Part shown: positions 52,286 through 61,597 of the stretch, piece by piece
Position numbering within the stretch: position 1 is the first letter of the stretch
Layout: each line of letters opens with the position of its first letter
Assembly: GCF_023700745.1 (NCBI RefSeq)
Contig: NZ_JAMPYG010000001.1
Location: 354,889 to 418,888, forward strand
Length of the DNA: 64,000 nt
DNA from: Rhodoferax sp.
GTDB lineage: Bacteria; Pseudomonadota; Gammaproteobacteria; Burkholderiales; Burkholderiaceae_C
Reading direction: 5' to 3'
Made by a program: the position numbers and the translations under genes
Notes under the pieces: model-generated
What the model was told of the DNA's origin: nothing
The model's database searches: none
What the model saw: the letters and a program-made list of their open reading frames with translations, nothing else

Positions 52286-52866
52286 GACAAGTCCTTCAAC
52301 GTCAGGGGCAGGCCTGCAGCCATCAGCGTGGCGCGCGCGCAGGCGGCGGCCACCTGCTGGTTGAGCAGGCCCAGCGCATCGACAAACACGCGCACCTCGC
52401 GCCCCAGCGGGATCACGCCCAGGCCAATCTCGTTGCCCACCAGCACCAGTGGCCCGGGGGCGTCGGTGATCGACTGCAACAGCTGCCCCGTTTCAATGGA
52501 CAACGCTTGTGCGCGATCCGCCGCATTGGCATGCACCGGCATGAGCCAGTTGGTCAGCCACAGCGTCAGGCAATCGACCACGATCAGGGTGTCAGGGCTG
52601 CTGTGGCGCTGGATGGCCTGTGCCAAGTGCAAGGGCGCTTCCACCGTCGTCATGTCTGGCACGCGCTGCGCACGATCTGCCTGGTGGCGTGCAATCCGCT
52701 GCGTCATCTCGTCGTCCCAGGCTTGCGCGGTGGCAATCATCACCGCGCGGTGGCTGCCAGATTGCGCCAGCCAGCTTTGCGCCAGATTTTCGGCACGGCG
52801 CGATTTGCCGCTTTTCTGGCCACCCAGAATGAGTTCGCTGCGGGCGATGTCCATCTGCTTACCCAT
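52282..52866 (-). CDS. cobU: Adenosylcobinamide kinase / guanylyltransferase CobU
   Basis: A 194-residue bifunctional enzyme that phosphorylates adenosylcobinamide and attaches GMP. The P-loop GGQKSGKSRRAENLA is near the N-terminus; MIATAQAWDDEMTQRIARHQADR and VVDCLTLWLTNWL follow the family. The start is either ATG 52866 or ATG 52854. The end overlaps btuF by ATGA. Confidence 0.9.
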   Translation of the reverse strand: MGKQMDIARSELILGGQKSGKSRRAENLAQSWLAQSGSHRAVMIATAQAWDDEMTQRIARHQADRAQRVPDMTTVEAPLHLAQAIQRHSSPDTLIVVDCLTLWLTNWLMPVHANAADRAQALSIETGQLLQSITDAPGPLVLVGNEIGLGVIPLGREVRVFVDALGLLNQQVAAACARATLMAAGLPLTLKDLS

Positions 52867-53674
52867 GGGCCTGATGCCAGGCCATCACGATGCGGTGCAA
52901 GGCCGCGACGCCGTCAGTCAGTGCAGCCGGGCCGGGCTGCAGGATGTCAGCCGACTTGATCTCAAAAATCTGCCCTGTTTTCACCGCCGTGACATCGCCC
53001 CAGCCGGGCCGCGCCGCAACCGACTCGGGACGAAACTTCTTGCCGCACCACGAACCAATGATGATGTCGGGGTTGCGCCGCACGATCTCGGCGCCCTCTG
53101 CGATGATGCGGTTCTTGCCCAACGACTGTGCCGCCAGCTCAGGAAAAATATCGTCGCCCCCGGCGATGCCAATGAGTTCCGACACCCACTGGATGGCGCT
53201 GATGTGCGGCACATCCCACTCTTCAAAGTAAATTTTTGGGCGGCGCGGCAAAGCAGTGGCCGCCTCAGCAAGCGCTGCCAACTGCTGCTGCATGTTCGCA
53301 ATCAGCGCCAGGCCCTGTGCGCCCTGCCCGACCATGGCTGCCACCTGAAGGAGCATATCAAAAATCTGCGCCACGCTGCGCTGGTTGAACACCGTGACCG
53401 GCACCCCGGCACGGATCAGCGCGGCAGCAATATCGGCCTGCATGTCGGAAAAGCCCAGCACGCAGTCAGGCTCCAGCGCCAGGATCTTGTCGATCTTGGC
53501 GCTGGTGAACGCGCTCACCCGCGGCTTTTCATCGCGCGCCCGCCGCGGCCGCACGGTGTAGCCCGAGATGCCCACAATGCGGCTTTCCTGCCCCAGCAGG
53601 TAGAGCCACTCGGTGGTTTCCTCGGTCAGGCAGACGATGCGCTTCGGGCCTTGGGGCATGAACAACAGACTCAT
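52859..53674 (-). CDS. Cobalamin-type substrate-binding protein without signal peptide
   Basis: A 271-residue BtuF-like two-lobe protein: RIVCLTEETTEWLYLLGQE at the start of lobe 1 and AEIVRRNPDIIIGSWCGKK in lobe 2. It begins MSLLFMPQGPKR with no hydrophobic signal, and the upstream frame offers none because it overlaps cbiA by ATGA. It is thus predicted to stay in the cytoplasm, unlike the secreted BtuF two genes on. A corrinoid-binding or carrier role is possible but unproven. Confidence 0.72.
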   Translation of the reverse strand: MSLLFMPQGPKRIVCLTEETTEWLYLLGQESRIVGISGYTVRPRRARDEKPRVSAFTSAKIDKILALEPDCVLGFSDMQADIAAALIRAGVPVTVFNQRSVAQIFDMLLQVAAMVGQGAQGLALIANMQQQLAALAEAATALPRRPKIYFEEWDVPHISAIQWVSELIGIAGGDDIFPELAAQSLGKNRIIAEGAEIVRRNPDIIIGSWCGKKFRPESVAARPGWGDVTAVKTGQIFEIKSADILQPGPAALTDGVAALHRIVMAWHQAHG

Positions 53675-55026
53675 ACCCGCACCTGCGCAGTAACAGACAC
53701 AGCGGGCGGCGAAAACAGTTCCACCACGGCATCCGGACAGGAGTCAAACCACGCATGGAAGTAGCTGGCGCGCACACTGCCATGCTGCCATAGCGGCTCA
53801 CCCGCATCGGGCAACGGATCGGTGTCCGGGCGCGCGGTGCGGACCACGTTGTGCAACGTCGTCTCGGTGGTGGAGTAATGAAAAGTGTGGCCGCGCAGCG
53901 TGCCACTGGCAAGCGCGAGCTGCTGCGGCCCCAGGGCAGCCAGGCGCTTGTGCATGGTGACCACTCCGGGCAACAAGCCCCACAACGGGTACGATTCACA
54001 GCCGGAAGTGACCAAGGTGTCAAACAGCGTCATCATGCCGCCGCACTCGGCCCACACCGGTTTGTGTTGCGCCACATGCGCCGCCAGGCTGTCACGCAGC
54101 GCCGTGTTCGCGGCCAGTTGCGCCGCGTGCAATTCTGGATAACCGCCGGGCAACCAAACCGCGTCGCAGGGTGGCAAGGCAGAGTCGTTCAAGGGCGAGA
54201 AAAACACCACGTCAGCGCCCAGGTCGCGCAAGCAATCCAGGTTGGCCGCGTAAATGAAGCAAAACGCCGCATCGCGCGCCACGGCGATGGTTTGGCCTTG
54301 CAACAACGGCTGGATCCGCTGCACGGGCGGCGCGGCGGTGAAATCCACCCGCCACCGTTGCCAATCGTCCAGCGTCATCTTCCCTAGCGGCGTTGCGGCC
54401 AGCGCATCTGCCGCTGCATCGAGTCGATCCAGGGCGTCCACCACCTCGCTGGCCACCGTCAGGCCCAAATGCCGCTCGGGCAGGACCATGGCCGGATTGC
54501 GTATGACGGCGCCCAGCCACTGTTCTGGCTCCCGCACACTTGAGCGCAACATCTCCGCGTGACGCTCACTGGCGACCCGGTTGGCCAGCACGCCAGCCCA
54601 AGGTACATCTGGCTGGTAATGCTGCAAGCCAAACGCCAGCGCGCCAAACGTGCCCGCCATGGCCCCGGCATCAATCACCGCCAGCACCGGCAAGCCAAAA
54701 CGCTGTGCCAGATCGGCCGCGCTGGGTGTTCCGTCAAACAGGCCCATGACCCCTTCGACCAGGATCAGGTCCGCCTCACGTGCTGCCGCGGCCAGCCGCG
54801 CGCGGCAGTCGGCCTCGCCATTGATCCACAAATCAAGCTGATAGACCGGTGCGCCGCTGGCGAGTTCATGCCAGACCGGATCCAGAAAATCAGGCCCGCA
54901 CTTGAACACCCGCACTTTTCTGCCTTGGCGGGCATGCAACCGTGCCAGGGCAGAAACGATCGTGGTTTTGCCCTGGCCTGAGGCGGGTGCTGCGACGAGA
55001 AGGGCGGGGCAGGTGCGGTGGTTCAT
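53671..55026 (-). CDS. cbiA: Cobyrinic acid a,c-diamide synthase CbiA/CobB
   Basis: A 451-residue glutamine-dependent amidase for the a and c acetate side chains of cobyrinic acid. The N-terminal P-loop is ALLVAAPASGQGKTTIVSAL and the GATase half carries AECGGMMTLFDTL with its catalytic Cys and the FHAWF histidine. ATG 55026 is the start. It follows btuB by 12 bases. Confidence 0.9.
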   Translation of the reverse strand: MNHRTCPALLVAAPASGQGKTTIVSALARLHARQGRKVRVFKCGPDFLDPVWHELASGAPVYQLDLWINGEADCRARLAAAAREADLILVEGVMGLFDGTPSAADLAQRFGLPVLAVIDAGAMAGTFGALAFGLQHYQPDVPWAGVLANRVASERHAEMLRSSVREPEQWLGAVIRNPAMVLPERHLGLTVASEVVDALDRLDAAADALAATPLGKMTLDDWQRWRVDFTAAPPVQRIQPLLQGQTIAVARDAAFCFIYAANLDCLRDLGADVVFFSPLNDSALPPCDAVWLPGGYPELHAAQLAANTALRDSLAAHVAQHKPVWAECGGMMTLFDTLVTSGCESYPLWGLLPGVVTMHKRLAALGPQQLALASGTLRGHTFHYSTTETTLHNVVRTARPDTDPLPDAGEPLWQHGSVRASYFHAWFDSCPDAVVELFSPPAVSVTAQVRV

Positions 55027-55038
55027 CAAGACGCTCGT

Positions 55039-56898
55039 TTACTTGGGTGACCAGGTCAAGCCCAGATACACGGTACGTCCGGCTGTGGCATAACCATTGG
55101 CCAGCACATAGTCCTTGTCGGCCAGGTTGCTCACCCGGGCCAGCAGTTGCCAGTCTCGCGCGATCGATCGGGTTGCGGTCAGGTTAAGCAGCGAATAGGG
55201 CGCTAGGCGAATAGAGTTGGAGGCGTTGTCGAAGCGTTCACCAGCATATTGCCACTCTGCTCCCAGTCGCCATTCACGCATGGGCATGTCCACGGTCAGA
55301 GTCGCTTGTTTGCGGGCACGCCGGGCCAGCACCTTGTCGGTCTGCGTGTTGATCGGGTTCATCCAGTCAATGGAAGCACCCCAATTGATCCCTGCCCATT
55401 GCGTTGATCCTGTGAGGGTGGTACCAGACAGGCGCGCCTGGCCGGTGTTGCCGTAACAACCCGCATACGTGCCCGTACCGTTCACACATGAACCCGGTCC
55501 GGTCACGTAGTTGATCAGGTTTTCCACATCGTTGCGGTAAACCACCAACGCGGCTTGGTTGTAGCCGGCTTGCCAACGGATGGCAGCCTCGGTGTTGTCC
55601 GATGTTTCCGCTTTCAAAGCGGGCACGCCGTAGATGCTGAACCGCTGGAAAAGCGTAGGAACCCGAAAACCAGTGCTCTTCGAAACCATTACCCTGAGGC
55701 CCGGAACCAACTCATACCCATAAGCCAATGATCCGGTCGACTTGTCGCCAAACTCGCTGTCGTCGTCCTGGCGGGCGTTCACTTGCAGGGTGTGGGCACC
55801 GCTGCGAAAACCATAGCCTAAGGCCACGGCATTCTGGCTGCGCTGGGTGGTTTTGGGGGAGGTACTGGCGTTTTCCAGCTCGTCTTCGCGCCGCTCCAGG
55901 GCAGCGGTCAACAAGCCTGGCCCAACGCGCCACTCGTTGTGCAGCAAATAACTGTTGACCTGCGTGTCCGTCACATAAACAGAAGGGGTCGTCTCGTAGT
56001 GATCGGTTCCACGGGTCAATGACAAGCGGGAACTCCAGACATCACTCCAGCGGGCGGTCCAGTTCAACCCAATGGTCTGCAAGTGCCGCTGCGTTTGATC
56101 ATCTGCTGCACTCACGGGGTTGGCGTCGTAACCAGCCTTCAGGTCGTTGTCTAACGCGGTCAGCTCTAGCTTGTGGCCGGGTTGCAGCTTCCAGCCCAAA
56201 CGCCCGGAAAAAGACCGGCTGCGGGCGCCATCACGGTCCGGATTGCCGGATGTCTTGGCGTTAAAGCCATCGGTTTCGCTGTGCCCCAAACCCAGGGCAT
56301 AGTCCACGTCATCAGAGCCACCCAGCAGCGAGGCGTTAACTTCCCGGGTGTTGTTGCTGCCAAGGCCCACACTCACTGACGGTGCAAACCCTTTGACGCC
56401 CTGCTTGGTAAATATCTGCACCACTCCGGCAACGGCGTCAGACCCGTAAATAGCTGCGGCCGGGCCACGCAACACCTCGATGCGCTCCACCTGCAGCAGC
56501 GGGATGCTTTCCCAGGGTGCGCCACCTGTTGACTGCGAATCCACCCGCACGCCGTCTATAAAAACTGCTGTGAAGCGGCTTTCCGCACCCCTGATGTAAA
56601 CACTGGTCGGTGTGGCAGCACCACCCGTCTGTGTGATGGTCATGCCAGGCAGGCGACTCAACACGTCGGCAACACCTGCTGCGCCGCTGCGCTCGATCAC
56701 ATCGCGGTCAATGATGCTGACGTCGGCCAAAACATCGGTCAACGGCTGCTCGGTTCGCGTCGCCGTCACCACCACCTCCCCCAGCGTTCCAGAGGCCTGG
56801 CCCTGCGCCAGAACCGGAAAAGCCGCAAAGACAGCCAAAACAGACGCGCACAAACGCACGGGTGTGCAACCGCGCTTGGAAAATACAAAAGTTTTCAT
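55039..56898 (-). CDS. btuB: TonB-dependent vitamin B12 receptor BtuB
   Basis: A 619-residue outer-membrane receptor. A signal peptide (about 1-31) is followed by a TonB box-like stretch GEVVVTATRTEQ, a plug domain (VADVLSRLPGMTITQTGGAATPTSVYIRGAESRFTAVFIDGVRVD) and a roughly 22-strand barrel ending WSPK. It is first in the operon under the minus-strand cobalamin riboswitch, which identifies the ligand as a cobalamin-type corrinoid. Confidence 0.9.
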   Translation of the reverse strand: MKTFVFSKRGCTPVRLCASVLAVFAAFPVLAQGQASGTLGEVVVTATRTEQPLTDVLADVSIIDRDVIERSGAAGVADVLSRLPGMTITQTGGAATPTSVYIRGAESRFTAVFIDGVRVDSQSTGGAPWESIPLLQVERIEVLRGPAAAIYGSDAVAGVVQIFTKQGVKGFAPSVSVGLGSNNTREVNASLLGGSDDVDYALGLGHSETDGFNAKTSGNPDRDGARSRSFSGRLGWKLQPGHKLELTALDNDLKAGYDANPVSAADDQTQRHLQTIGLNWTARWSDVWSSRLSLTRGTDHYETTPSVYVTDTQVNSYLLHNEWRVGPGLLTAALERREDELENASTSPKTTQRSQNAVALGYGFRSGAHTLQVNARQDDDSEFGDKSTGSLAYGYELVPGLRVMVSKSTGFRVPTLFQRFSIYGVPALKAETSDNTEAAIRWQAGYNQAALVVYRNDVENLINYVTGPGSCVNGTGTYAGCYGNTGQARLSGTTLTGSTQWAGINWGASIDWMNPINTQTDKVLARRARKQATLTVDMPMREWRLGAEWQYAGERFDNASNSIRLAPYSLLNLTATRSIARDWQLLARVSNLADKDYVLANGYATAGRTVYLGLTWSPK

Positions 56899-56991
56899 AG
56901 TTGAGAAAAAGGACCATCAAAAGCTCTCACCGTCGTCCCCGACAGTGCCTGAGCGTCACGGTTGCACGCTTGCGCGCGCAGCCACCGTGTT

Positions 56992-57192
56992 GGCCGGTAT
57001 CCGGGCTGGTGGAACAACCTCCATCGCCTTCCCAAGCGCGTGTTCAAAACGCTCAGTGGCTGTGATGGGAGCTGCGTCTTGCGACGCGTCCACTTACCGT
57101 TGCGGGGGCAGCGCAGGTTAGGTTTGGCATGAATGCCGCACCCTCCTGCTTCCCGTTGAACTGCGGTATGTGAACCACGCCGCGAGCACCAA
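56992..57192 (-). ncRNA. Cobalamin riboswitch controlling btuB and the cob operon
   Basis: On the minus strand the region reads GGTGCTC..., then ACGGGAA, CCCCCGCAACGGTAAG, the B12 box (GCCACTG, 57054-57060) and AGCCCGGATACCGGCC at its 3' end. Paired regions around these match the cobalamin aptamer. About 95 bases separate it from the btuB start, with a GC-rich hairpin (CACGGT/ACCGTG) as a possible expression platform. It should shut off the operon when B12 is plentiful. Confidence 0.88.
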
Positions 57193-57231
57193 CGGACGGA
57201 TTCTACAACTTCACCATTCATAATGGCGGCC

Positions 57232-57388
57232 TTCAGGTGCCCGTCGCTGCAAGGCGACAGGAGAATCGGGAAGGCGGTGTGATTCCGCCACGTGCCCAAC
57301 GCTGTAAGGAGGATGACCCAGGCTTGATGCCACTGGCGTATGCCGGGAAGGCGCCTGGTTCAGATGAATCCGAGTCAGAAGACCGGCC
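57232..57388 (+). ncRNA. Cobalamin riboswitch controlling bluB
   Basis: The + strand holds AGGTGCCCGTC, TCGGGAA, CCAACGCTGTAAGGAGGATG, the B12 box TGCCACTGGC, GCCGGGAAGGCGCC and AATCCGAGTCAGAAGACC, all standard cobalamin-aptamer landmarks. It starts only about 40 bases from the 5' end of the opposing riboswitch. A terminator-like hairpin lies between it and bluB. Confidence 0.9.
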
Positions 57389-57402
57389 TGAAAAACCATC
57401 AA

Positions 57403-57432
57403 GCTGCACGGCCAGGCAGCGCATTTATTTTT
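57403..57432 (+). terminator. Candidate riboswitch-controlled terminator before bluB
   Basis: A 5-bp stem GCTGC/GCAGC (57403-57407 with 57416-57420) is followed by a T-rich stretch (ATTTATTTTT). It fits an intrinsic terminator used when the cobalamin aptamer is occupied. Confidence 0.55.
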
Positions 57433-57449
57433 CACATGAGGGGAATGTC

Positions 57450-58196
57450 ATGAAAACAATGTCGGCGCAAGCCATCCAGGAAACACACGCATTCACACAA
57501 GAAGCACGTGATGCGGTTTATCGAGCCATTTTTTCCCGCCGCGATGTACGTGGCCAGTTCTTGCCAACACCGGTTCCCGATGAGGTACTGAGTCGCGTTC
57601 TGACGGCCGCACACCACGCGCCATCGGTTGGCTTCATGCAACCCTGGAATTTTCTGGTTGTCCAGTCGGACCAAGTCAAGCGCCGGGTGCATGATGCGTT
57701 TGCCGTCGCCCATGCCGAGGCAGGAGAGATGTTTAAAGGTGAAAAACGCGATGTCTATCGGTCATTGAAACTCGAAGGCATTCTGGAGTCACCCGTTGGC
57801 ATCTGCATCACCTGCGACCGCGAACGCAGCGGTCCGGTGGTGGTCGGACGTACCCACATGAAGACCATGGACCTGTACAGCAGCGTGTGTGCCGTCCAAA
57901 ACCTGTGGCTGGCAGCGCGGGCCGAAGGCCTGGGGGTTGGCTGGGTGAGCATTTTCAACCAGGCCGAACTGCAGCAAGCACTGGGAATTCCGAACCGCAT
58001 CACCCCCATCGCCTACCTGTGCGTCGGCTACGTCAGCCATTTCTATGCCAAACCGGAACTGGAAAGTGCGGGCTGGCTGCCCCGGCTGCCCATGGAAAAT
58101 CTGGTGTATTTCAACCAATGGGGCAATCGTGATGACCAGCAACCCCTGATCGGGCACTTGCGCCGCGACCAGGCAGCCGCGCAGAAAACAGCATGA
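57450..58196 (+). CDS. bluB: 5,6-Dimethylbenzimidazole synthase BluB
   Basis: A 248-residue flavin destructase that turns FMNH2 into DMB, the lower ligand of B12. ATG 57450 (GGGG 5 bases upstream) is chosen. Landmarks: FSRRDVRGQFLPTPVPDEVL, AAHHAPSVGFMQPWNFLVVQ, and WLAARAEGLGVGWVSIFN with the conserved Asp and Ser of BluB. The cobalamin riboswitch in front confirms its place in B12 synthesis. It is distinct from the nitroreductase at 22136. Confidence 0.88.
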   Translation: MKTMSAQAIQETHAFTQEARDAVYRAIFSRRDVRGQFLPTPVPDEVLSRVLTAAHHAPSVGFMQPWNFLVVQSDQVKRRVHDAFAVAHAEAGEMFKGEKRDVYRSLKLEGILESPVGICITCDRERSGPVVVGRTHMKTMDLYSSVCAVQNLWLAARAEGLGVGWVSIFNQAELQQALGIPNRITPIAYLCVGYVSHFYAKPELESAGWLPRLPMENLVYFNQWGNRDDQQPLIGHLRRDQAAAQKTA

Positions 58197-58200
58197 CGCG

Positions 58201-58229
58201 TTGCCCCGGTTCAGGGAGAAACCGGCAAT
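58201..58229 (+). terminator. Hairpin after bluB
   Basis: TTGCC(CC)GGTT pairs with AACCGGCAA (58201-58211 with 58220-58228), 4 bases after the bluB stop. A T-run is missing, so termination efficiency is uncertain. Confidence 0.45.
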
Positions 58230-58238
58230 GCCAAGCTG

Positions 58239-58370
58239 ATGGTCGGCAGTTTCACTAACATCGTGCGCCTGACCGCCGAAGGCAAGGCCAACGACTACCC
58301 ATGGGATGGGTGGGACAAAACTGGTTTGAATAAAAATTTTCGCAGTACGATTAGTACCCATGCGCGTTAA
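58239..58370 (+). other. Possible small ORF or remnant after bluB
   Basis: Downstream of the bluB stop, the same frame stays open to a TAA at 58370; its first ATG (58239) would give 43 residues containing NDYPWDGWDK. No ribosome-binding site or recognisable domain is visible. It may be a remnant of a longer protein or chance. The rest of the gap to 58448 shows no gene. Confidence 0.25.
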
Positions 58371-58448
58371 AGACACAAAGACACAATACAAAAGCTTGCC
58401 TTTCAGCTTGCAAGCGTGCCCATGGTTTGCAAAATCCAGAGGTGTGGC

Positions 58449-59336
58449 ATGAAAGTCAAATTTTGGGGAGTTCGTGGTTCCATTGCCTCGCCAGGCCCCA
58501 AAACCGTGCGTTATGGCGGCAACACCACCTGTATTGAAATTCGCACCGACAACAACGAACTCATCATCATTGATGCCGGTACCGGTATTTTCCCGCTATC
58601 GCAAACTTTATTGAATGAATTGCCCGTCACAGCACATGTCCTGATCACCCATTCGCATTGGGACCACATTCAGGGTTTGCCGTTCTTCCTGCCCAACTTT
58701 ATTGCCGGCAACACCATGCGTTTGCATGGTGCTTTTGATTCGGTTTCAGGCAAGGGCATTGAACAGGTCATGGCGGTGCAGCTTCAGTACAGTTACTTTC
58801 CCGTGCGCGAAGAAGAAATGAAAGCGCGCATCGAGTACATCACTTTGGCGCCAGAGCAAAGCATCCGGATCGGCAGCGCCACCATCACGCCTTACGTGAT
58901 GAGTCATCCGGTGGTTGACTTTGGCTACCGGATTGAAGAAAACGGGAAGTCTGTTTTTTTCACAGGTGACCATGAGCCTCCCTACAACATTTATGCGCCG
59001 GATGAAGCCGGTTTTGCGCAATGCCAAGCTGAGATAGAGGCCAAAAATGACTACCTGATTCGCGCCATGCAAGGGGTCGATGTGCTGATTGCAGATTGTT
59101 CCTACACCAGCGCCGAATACCCGGCCAAACAAGGCTGGGGGCATGGCACCTACCATACCAGTATCGAGTACGCCAAAAAAGCGGGGGCCAAAACGCTGTT
59201 TTGCACCCATCATGAACCCACCCGCAGCGACGATGCCCTGGAGGCTGCTTTTGCCGAGGCCCTGGCAGATCACCCGCGCCACGCCGGAGACCCCGTCTAT
59301 CGCCTGGCCCGCGAAGGTGACTGCTTTGAGTTCTGA
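58449..59336 (+). CDS. Metallo-beta-lactamase fold hydrolase
   Basis: A 295-residue MBL-fold protein. The metal site begins THSHWDHIQGLPFFLP (HxHxDH variant: His-Ser-His-Trp-Asp-His), followed by H910-type positions in MSHPVVDFGY, FTGDHEPP and FCTHHEP. The N-terminus KFWGVRGSIASPGP and the whole layout resemble PhnP/phosphodiesterase-like MBL enzymes. ATG 58449 is chosen. It is followed 3 bases later by nnrD. Substrate unknown. Confidence 0.8.
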   Translation: MKVKFWGVRGSIASPGPKTVRYGGNTTCIEIRTDNNELIIIDAGTGIFPLSQTLLNELPVTAHVLITHSHWDHIQGLPFFLPNFIAGNTMRLHGAFDSVSGKGIEQVMAVQLQYSYFPVREEEMKARIEYITLAPEQSIRIGSATITPYVMSHPVVDFGYRIEENGKSVFFTGDHEPPYNIYAPDEAGFAQCQAEIEAKNDYLIRAMQGVDVLIADCSYTSAEYPAKQGWGHGTYHTSIEYAKKAGAKTLFCTHHEPTRSDDALEAAFAEALADHPRHAGDPVYRLAREGDCFEF

Positions 59337-59339
59337 TCT

Positions 59340-60806
59340 TTGAGTTGTGCCGTGCAACAGGTCACATTTAGCAATCGGCAAGCGCTGCATGACGTGACAG
59401 CAACGCGGCAACTCGAACAACAAGCACAGCAAGCCCTGCCCCCGCATACCCTGATGGCACGCGCCGGTCTGGCTGTGGCCAAACTGGCGCTGGCCATTGC
59501 CCCCCATGCCCAACGCATCTGGATAGCGGCCGGCCCGGGCAACAACGGCGGCGACGGATTGGAAGCGGCCATGCATTTGCAGCGCTGGGGCAAACACCCT
59601 CAAGTGAGCTGGCTGGGAAATCCCGAGCAGGCCCCCGCCGACACAAAAATTTCGCATCAAAACGCCATCGACGCTGGCGTGCAATTTGTAGATCAGCTCC
59701 CGCAACAGATTGACTTGTGCATCGATGCACTGCTGGGCATTGGCTCCCAATTACGGGAGCCTGCGGGACTCATGGCCGATTGGATTGCGCACATCAACAA
59801 TCTGGGCACCCCTGTGCTGGCCGTTGACGTGCCAACCGGTTTGCAGGCAGACACCGGCGCCGCCGGCGCGAGCCACGTCAAGGCCAGTCACACCCTGAGC
59901 CTGCTAACCCTCAAGCCCGGGCTTTTTACCGCCCATGGCCGCGATCTGGCGGGCAGCGTCTGGCTGGACGATTTGCAGCACAGACAAGCAGATGCCGTAT
60001 CGGTGGCTCCCAGTGCCTGGCTGGCGGGCCAAATGACAACAGCAACCCGAACGCACGCCAGCCACAAAGGCAGTTATGGCGATGTGGTCGTGATCGGCGG
60101 CGCCCAAGGCATGACGGGTGCCACGCTGTTGGCCGGTTCCGCAGCATTGCACGGGGGGGCGGGCCGGGTGTTTGCCAGCCTGCTTGACGCGCAAGCTTTG
60201 CCATTTGATACAACCCAACCTGAACTGATGTTCCGGCATTGGGACACCTTGGCGTTGGACAACATGAGCGTGGTGTGTGGCTGCGGTGGCGGCACCGCCA
60301 TAGCCAAGCATCTGCCGCTGCTATTCAAGTCTGCCAAACACCTGGTCATGGATGCCGATGCGCTCAATGCCATTGCCCAATCAACCCCGCTCCAGGAGCT
60401 GCTCTGCGCACGTAGCCAACAGCAACGCGCCACCATCCTGACGCCGCACCCGCTGGAAGCCGCCAGGCTGCTGGCATGCAGCACGGCGGAGGTTCAAGCC
60501 AACCGGCTCGAAGCGGCGCAGCAACTGGCCCGGCGTTTTGCCTGCACTGTCGTGCTCAAAGGCTCCGGCACGCTGATTACCCAACCCGATACAACGCCTG
60601 TCATCAACCCAACCGGCAACGCCAGATTGGCCACCGGCGGCACCGGTGACGTGCTGGCGGGTTTGATCGGCGCGCGTTTGGCTGGTGGTCTGAATGGCTT
60701 CGATGCCGCCTGCCAGGCCGTCTATCAGCATGGCCAGCTCGCAGACTTCTGGCCGCGGGATCAGGCGCTGACGGCTTCGCAACTGGCCAAAGCGCTGACT
60801 GCGTAA
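59340..60806 (+). CDS. nnrD: Bifunctional NAD(P)HX epimerase/dehydratase NnrD
   Basis: A 488-residue repair enzyme that rescues hydrated NAD(P)H. The N-terminal YjeF_N epimerase half (about residues 15-220) includes GPGNNGGDGLEAA and VDVPTGLQAD; the C-terminal ADP-dependent dehydratase (about 235-488) includes HKGSYGDVVVIGGAQGMTGA and NARLATGGTGDVLAGLIGARLAGG. The start is uncertain: TTG 59340 or GTG 59352. Follows the MBL gene directly. Confidence 0.88.
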   Translation: MSCAVQQVTFSNRQALHDVTATRQLEQQAQQALPPHTLMARAGLAVAKLALAIAPHAQRIWIAAGPGNNGGDGLEAAMHLQRWGKHPQVSWLGNPEQAPADTKISHQNAIDAGVQFVDQLPQQIDLCIDALLGIGSQLREPAGLMADWIAHINNLGTPVLAVDVPTGLQADTGAAGASHVKASHTLSLLTLKPGLFTAHGRDLAGSVWLDDLQHRQADAVSVAPSAWLAGQMTTATRTHASHKGSYGDVVVIGGAQGMTGATLLAGSAALHGGAGRVFASLLDAQALPFDTTQPELMFRHWDTLALDNMSVVCGCGGGTAIAKHLPLLFKSAKHLVMDADALNAIAQSTPLQELLCARSQQQRATILTPHPLEAARLLACSTAEVQANRLEAAQQLARRFACTVVLKGSGTLITQPDTTPVINPTGNARLATGGTGDVLAGLIGARLAGGLNGFDAACQAVYQHGQLADFWPRDQALTASQLAKALTA

Positions 60807-60814
60807 GTCAAGTT

Positions 60815-61573
60815 TTAACCGCGCCCGGCAAAAGGCATGTTGGTGGCCATCACGGTATGAAACATGACGTTGGCCTGCAAGGGCAAATTGGCCATGTACA
60901 GCACCGACTGGCCTACTATCGCCACGTCCATCACCGGCTCAATGGCCGTGGTGCCGTTGGCTTGCAAAATGCCGGTCTGCATGCGCTGTGTCATATCGGT
61001 GGCCGCATTGCCAATGTCAATTTGACCTACCGCAATGCTGTACTTGCGACCATCAAGCGAAGCGGTTTTGGTCAGGCCCGACACGCCGTGCTTGGTGGCG
61101 GTGTAAGCCACCGAATTGGGGCGCGGTGTGGTGGCCGAGATGGAACCGTTGTTGATGATGCGCCCGCCCATCGGGCTTTGTGCCTTCATGACCCGAAAGG
61201 CCTGGCGCAGGCATAAAAACATGCCGGTCAAGTTGATGTCCACCACTTTTTGCCAGTCGGCCAATGCCAGGTCTTCCAACAGCACACCGGGCGGTGCATT
61301 GGTGCCGGCGTTATTGAACAGCACATCGACCCGGCCAAATTTTTCGACGGCCGCATCGAACAAGGCCACCACCGAAGCCTCCTGAGCGACATCGGCAGCC
61401 ACCGCCAGGGCGCGCTCAGGCGCGCCAGACAAGGCTGCCACATCCAGCAAAGGCTGCAGCCGTCGCCCCGCCAGCACCACCTGCCAGCCACCGGCCAGCA
61501 AGGCCAGCGCGGCTGCTTTGCCAATACCCGAACCCGCCCCGGTGACCAGGGCAACTTTGTTTGTTTCTGTCAT
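60815..61573 (-). CDS. Short-chain dehydrogenase/reductase
   Basis: A 252-residue classical SDR. The cofactor motif is TGAGSGIG, with NNAG, catalytic Ser region [13 protein letters not shown], and YxxxK in YTATKHG. ATG 61573 is the start. It converges on nnrD and is upstream of nothing obvious on its own strand; rnr ends nearby. Substrate unknown. Confidence 0.82.
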   Translation of the reverse strand: MTETNKVALVTGAGSGIGKAAALALLAGGWQVVLAGRRLQPLLDVAALSGAPERALAVAADVAQEASVVALFDAAVEKFGRVDVLFNNAGTNAPPGVLLEDLALADWQKVVDINLTGMFLCLRQAFRVMKAQSPMGGRIINNGSISATTPRPNSVAYTATKHGVSGLTKTASLDGRKYSIAVGQIDIGNAATDMTQRMQTGILQANGTTAIEPVMDVAIVGQSVLYMANLPLQANVMFHTVMATNMPFAGRG

Positions 61574-61597
61574 GATTTTCAATTGGTTTAAGTTTTT

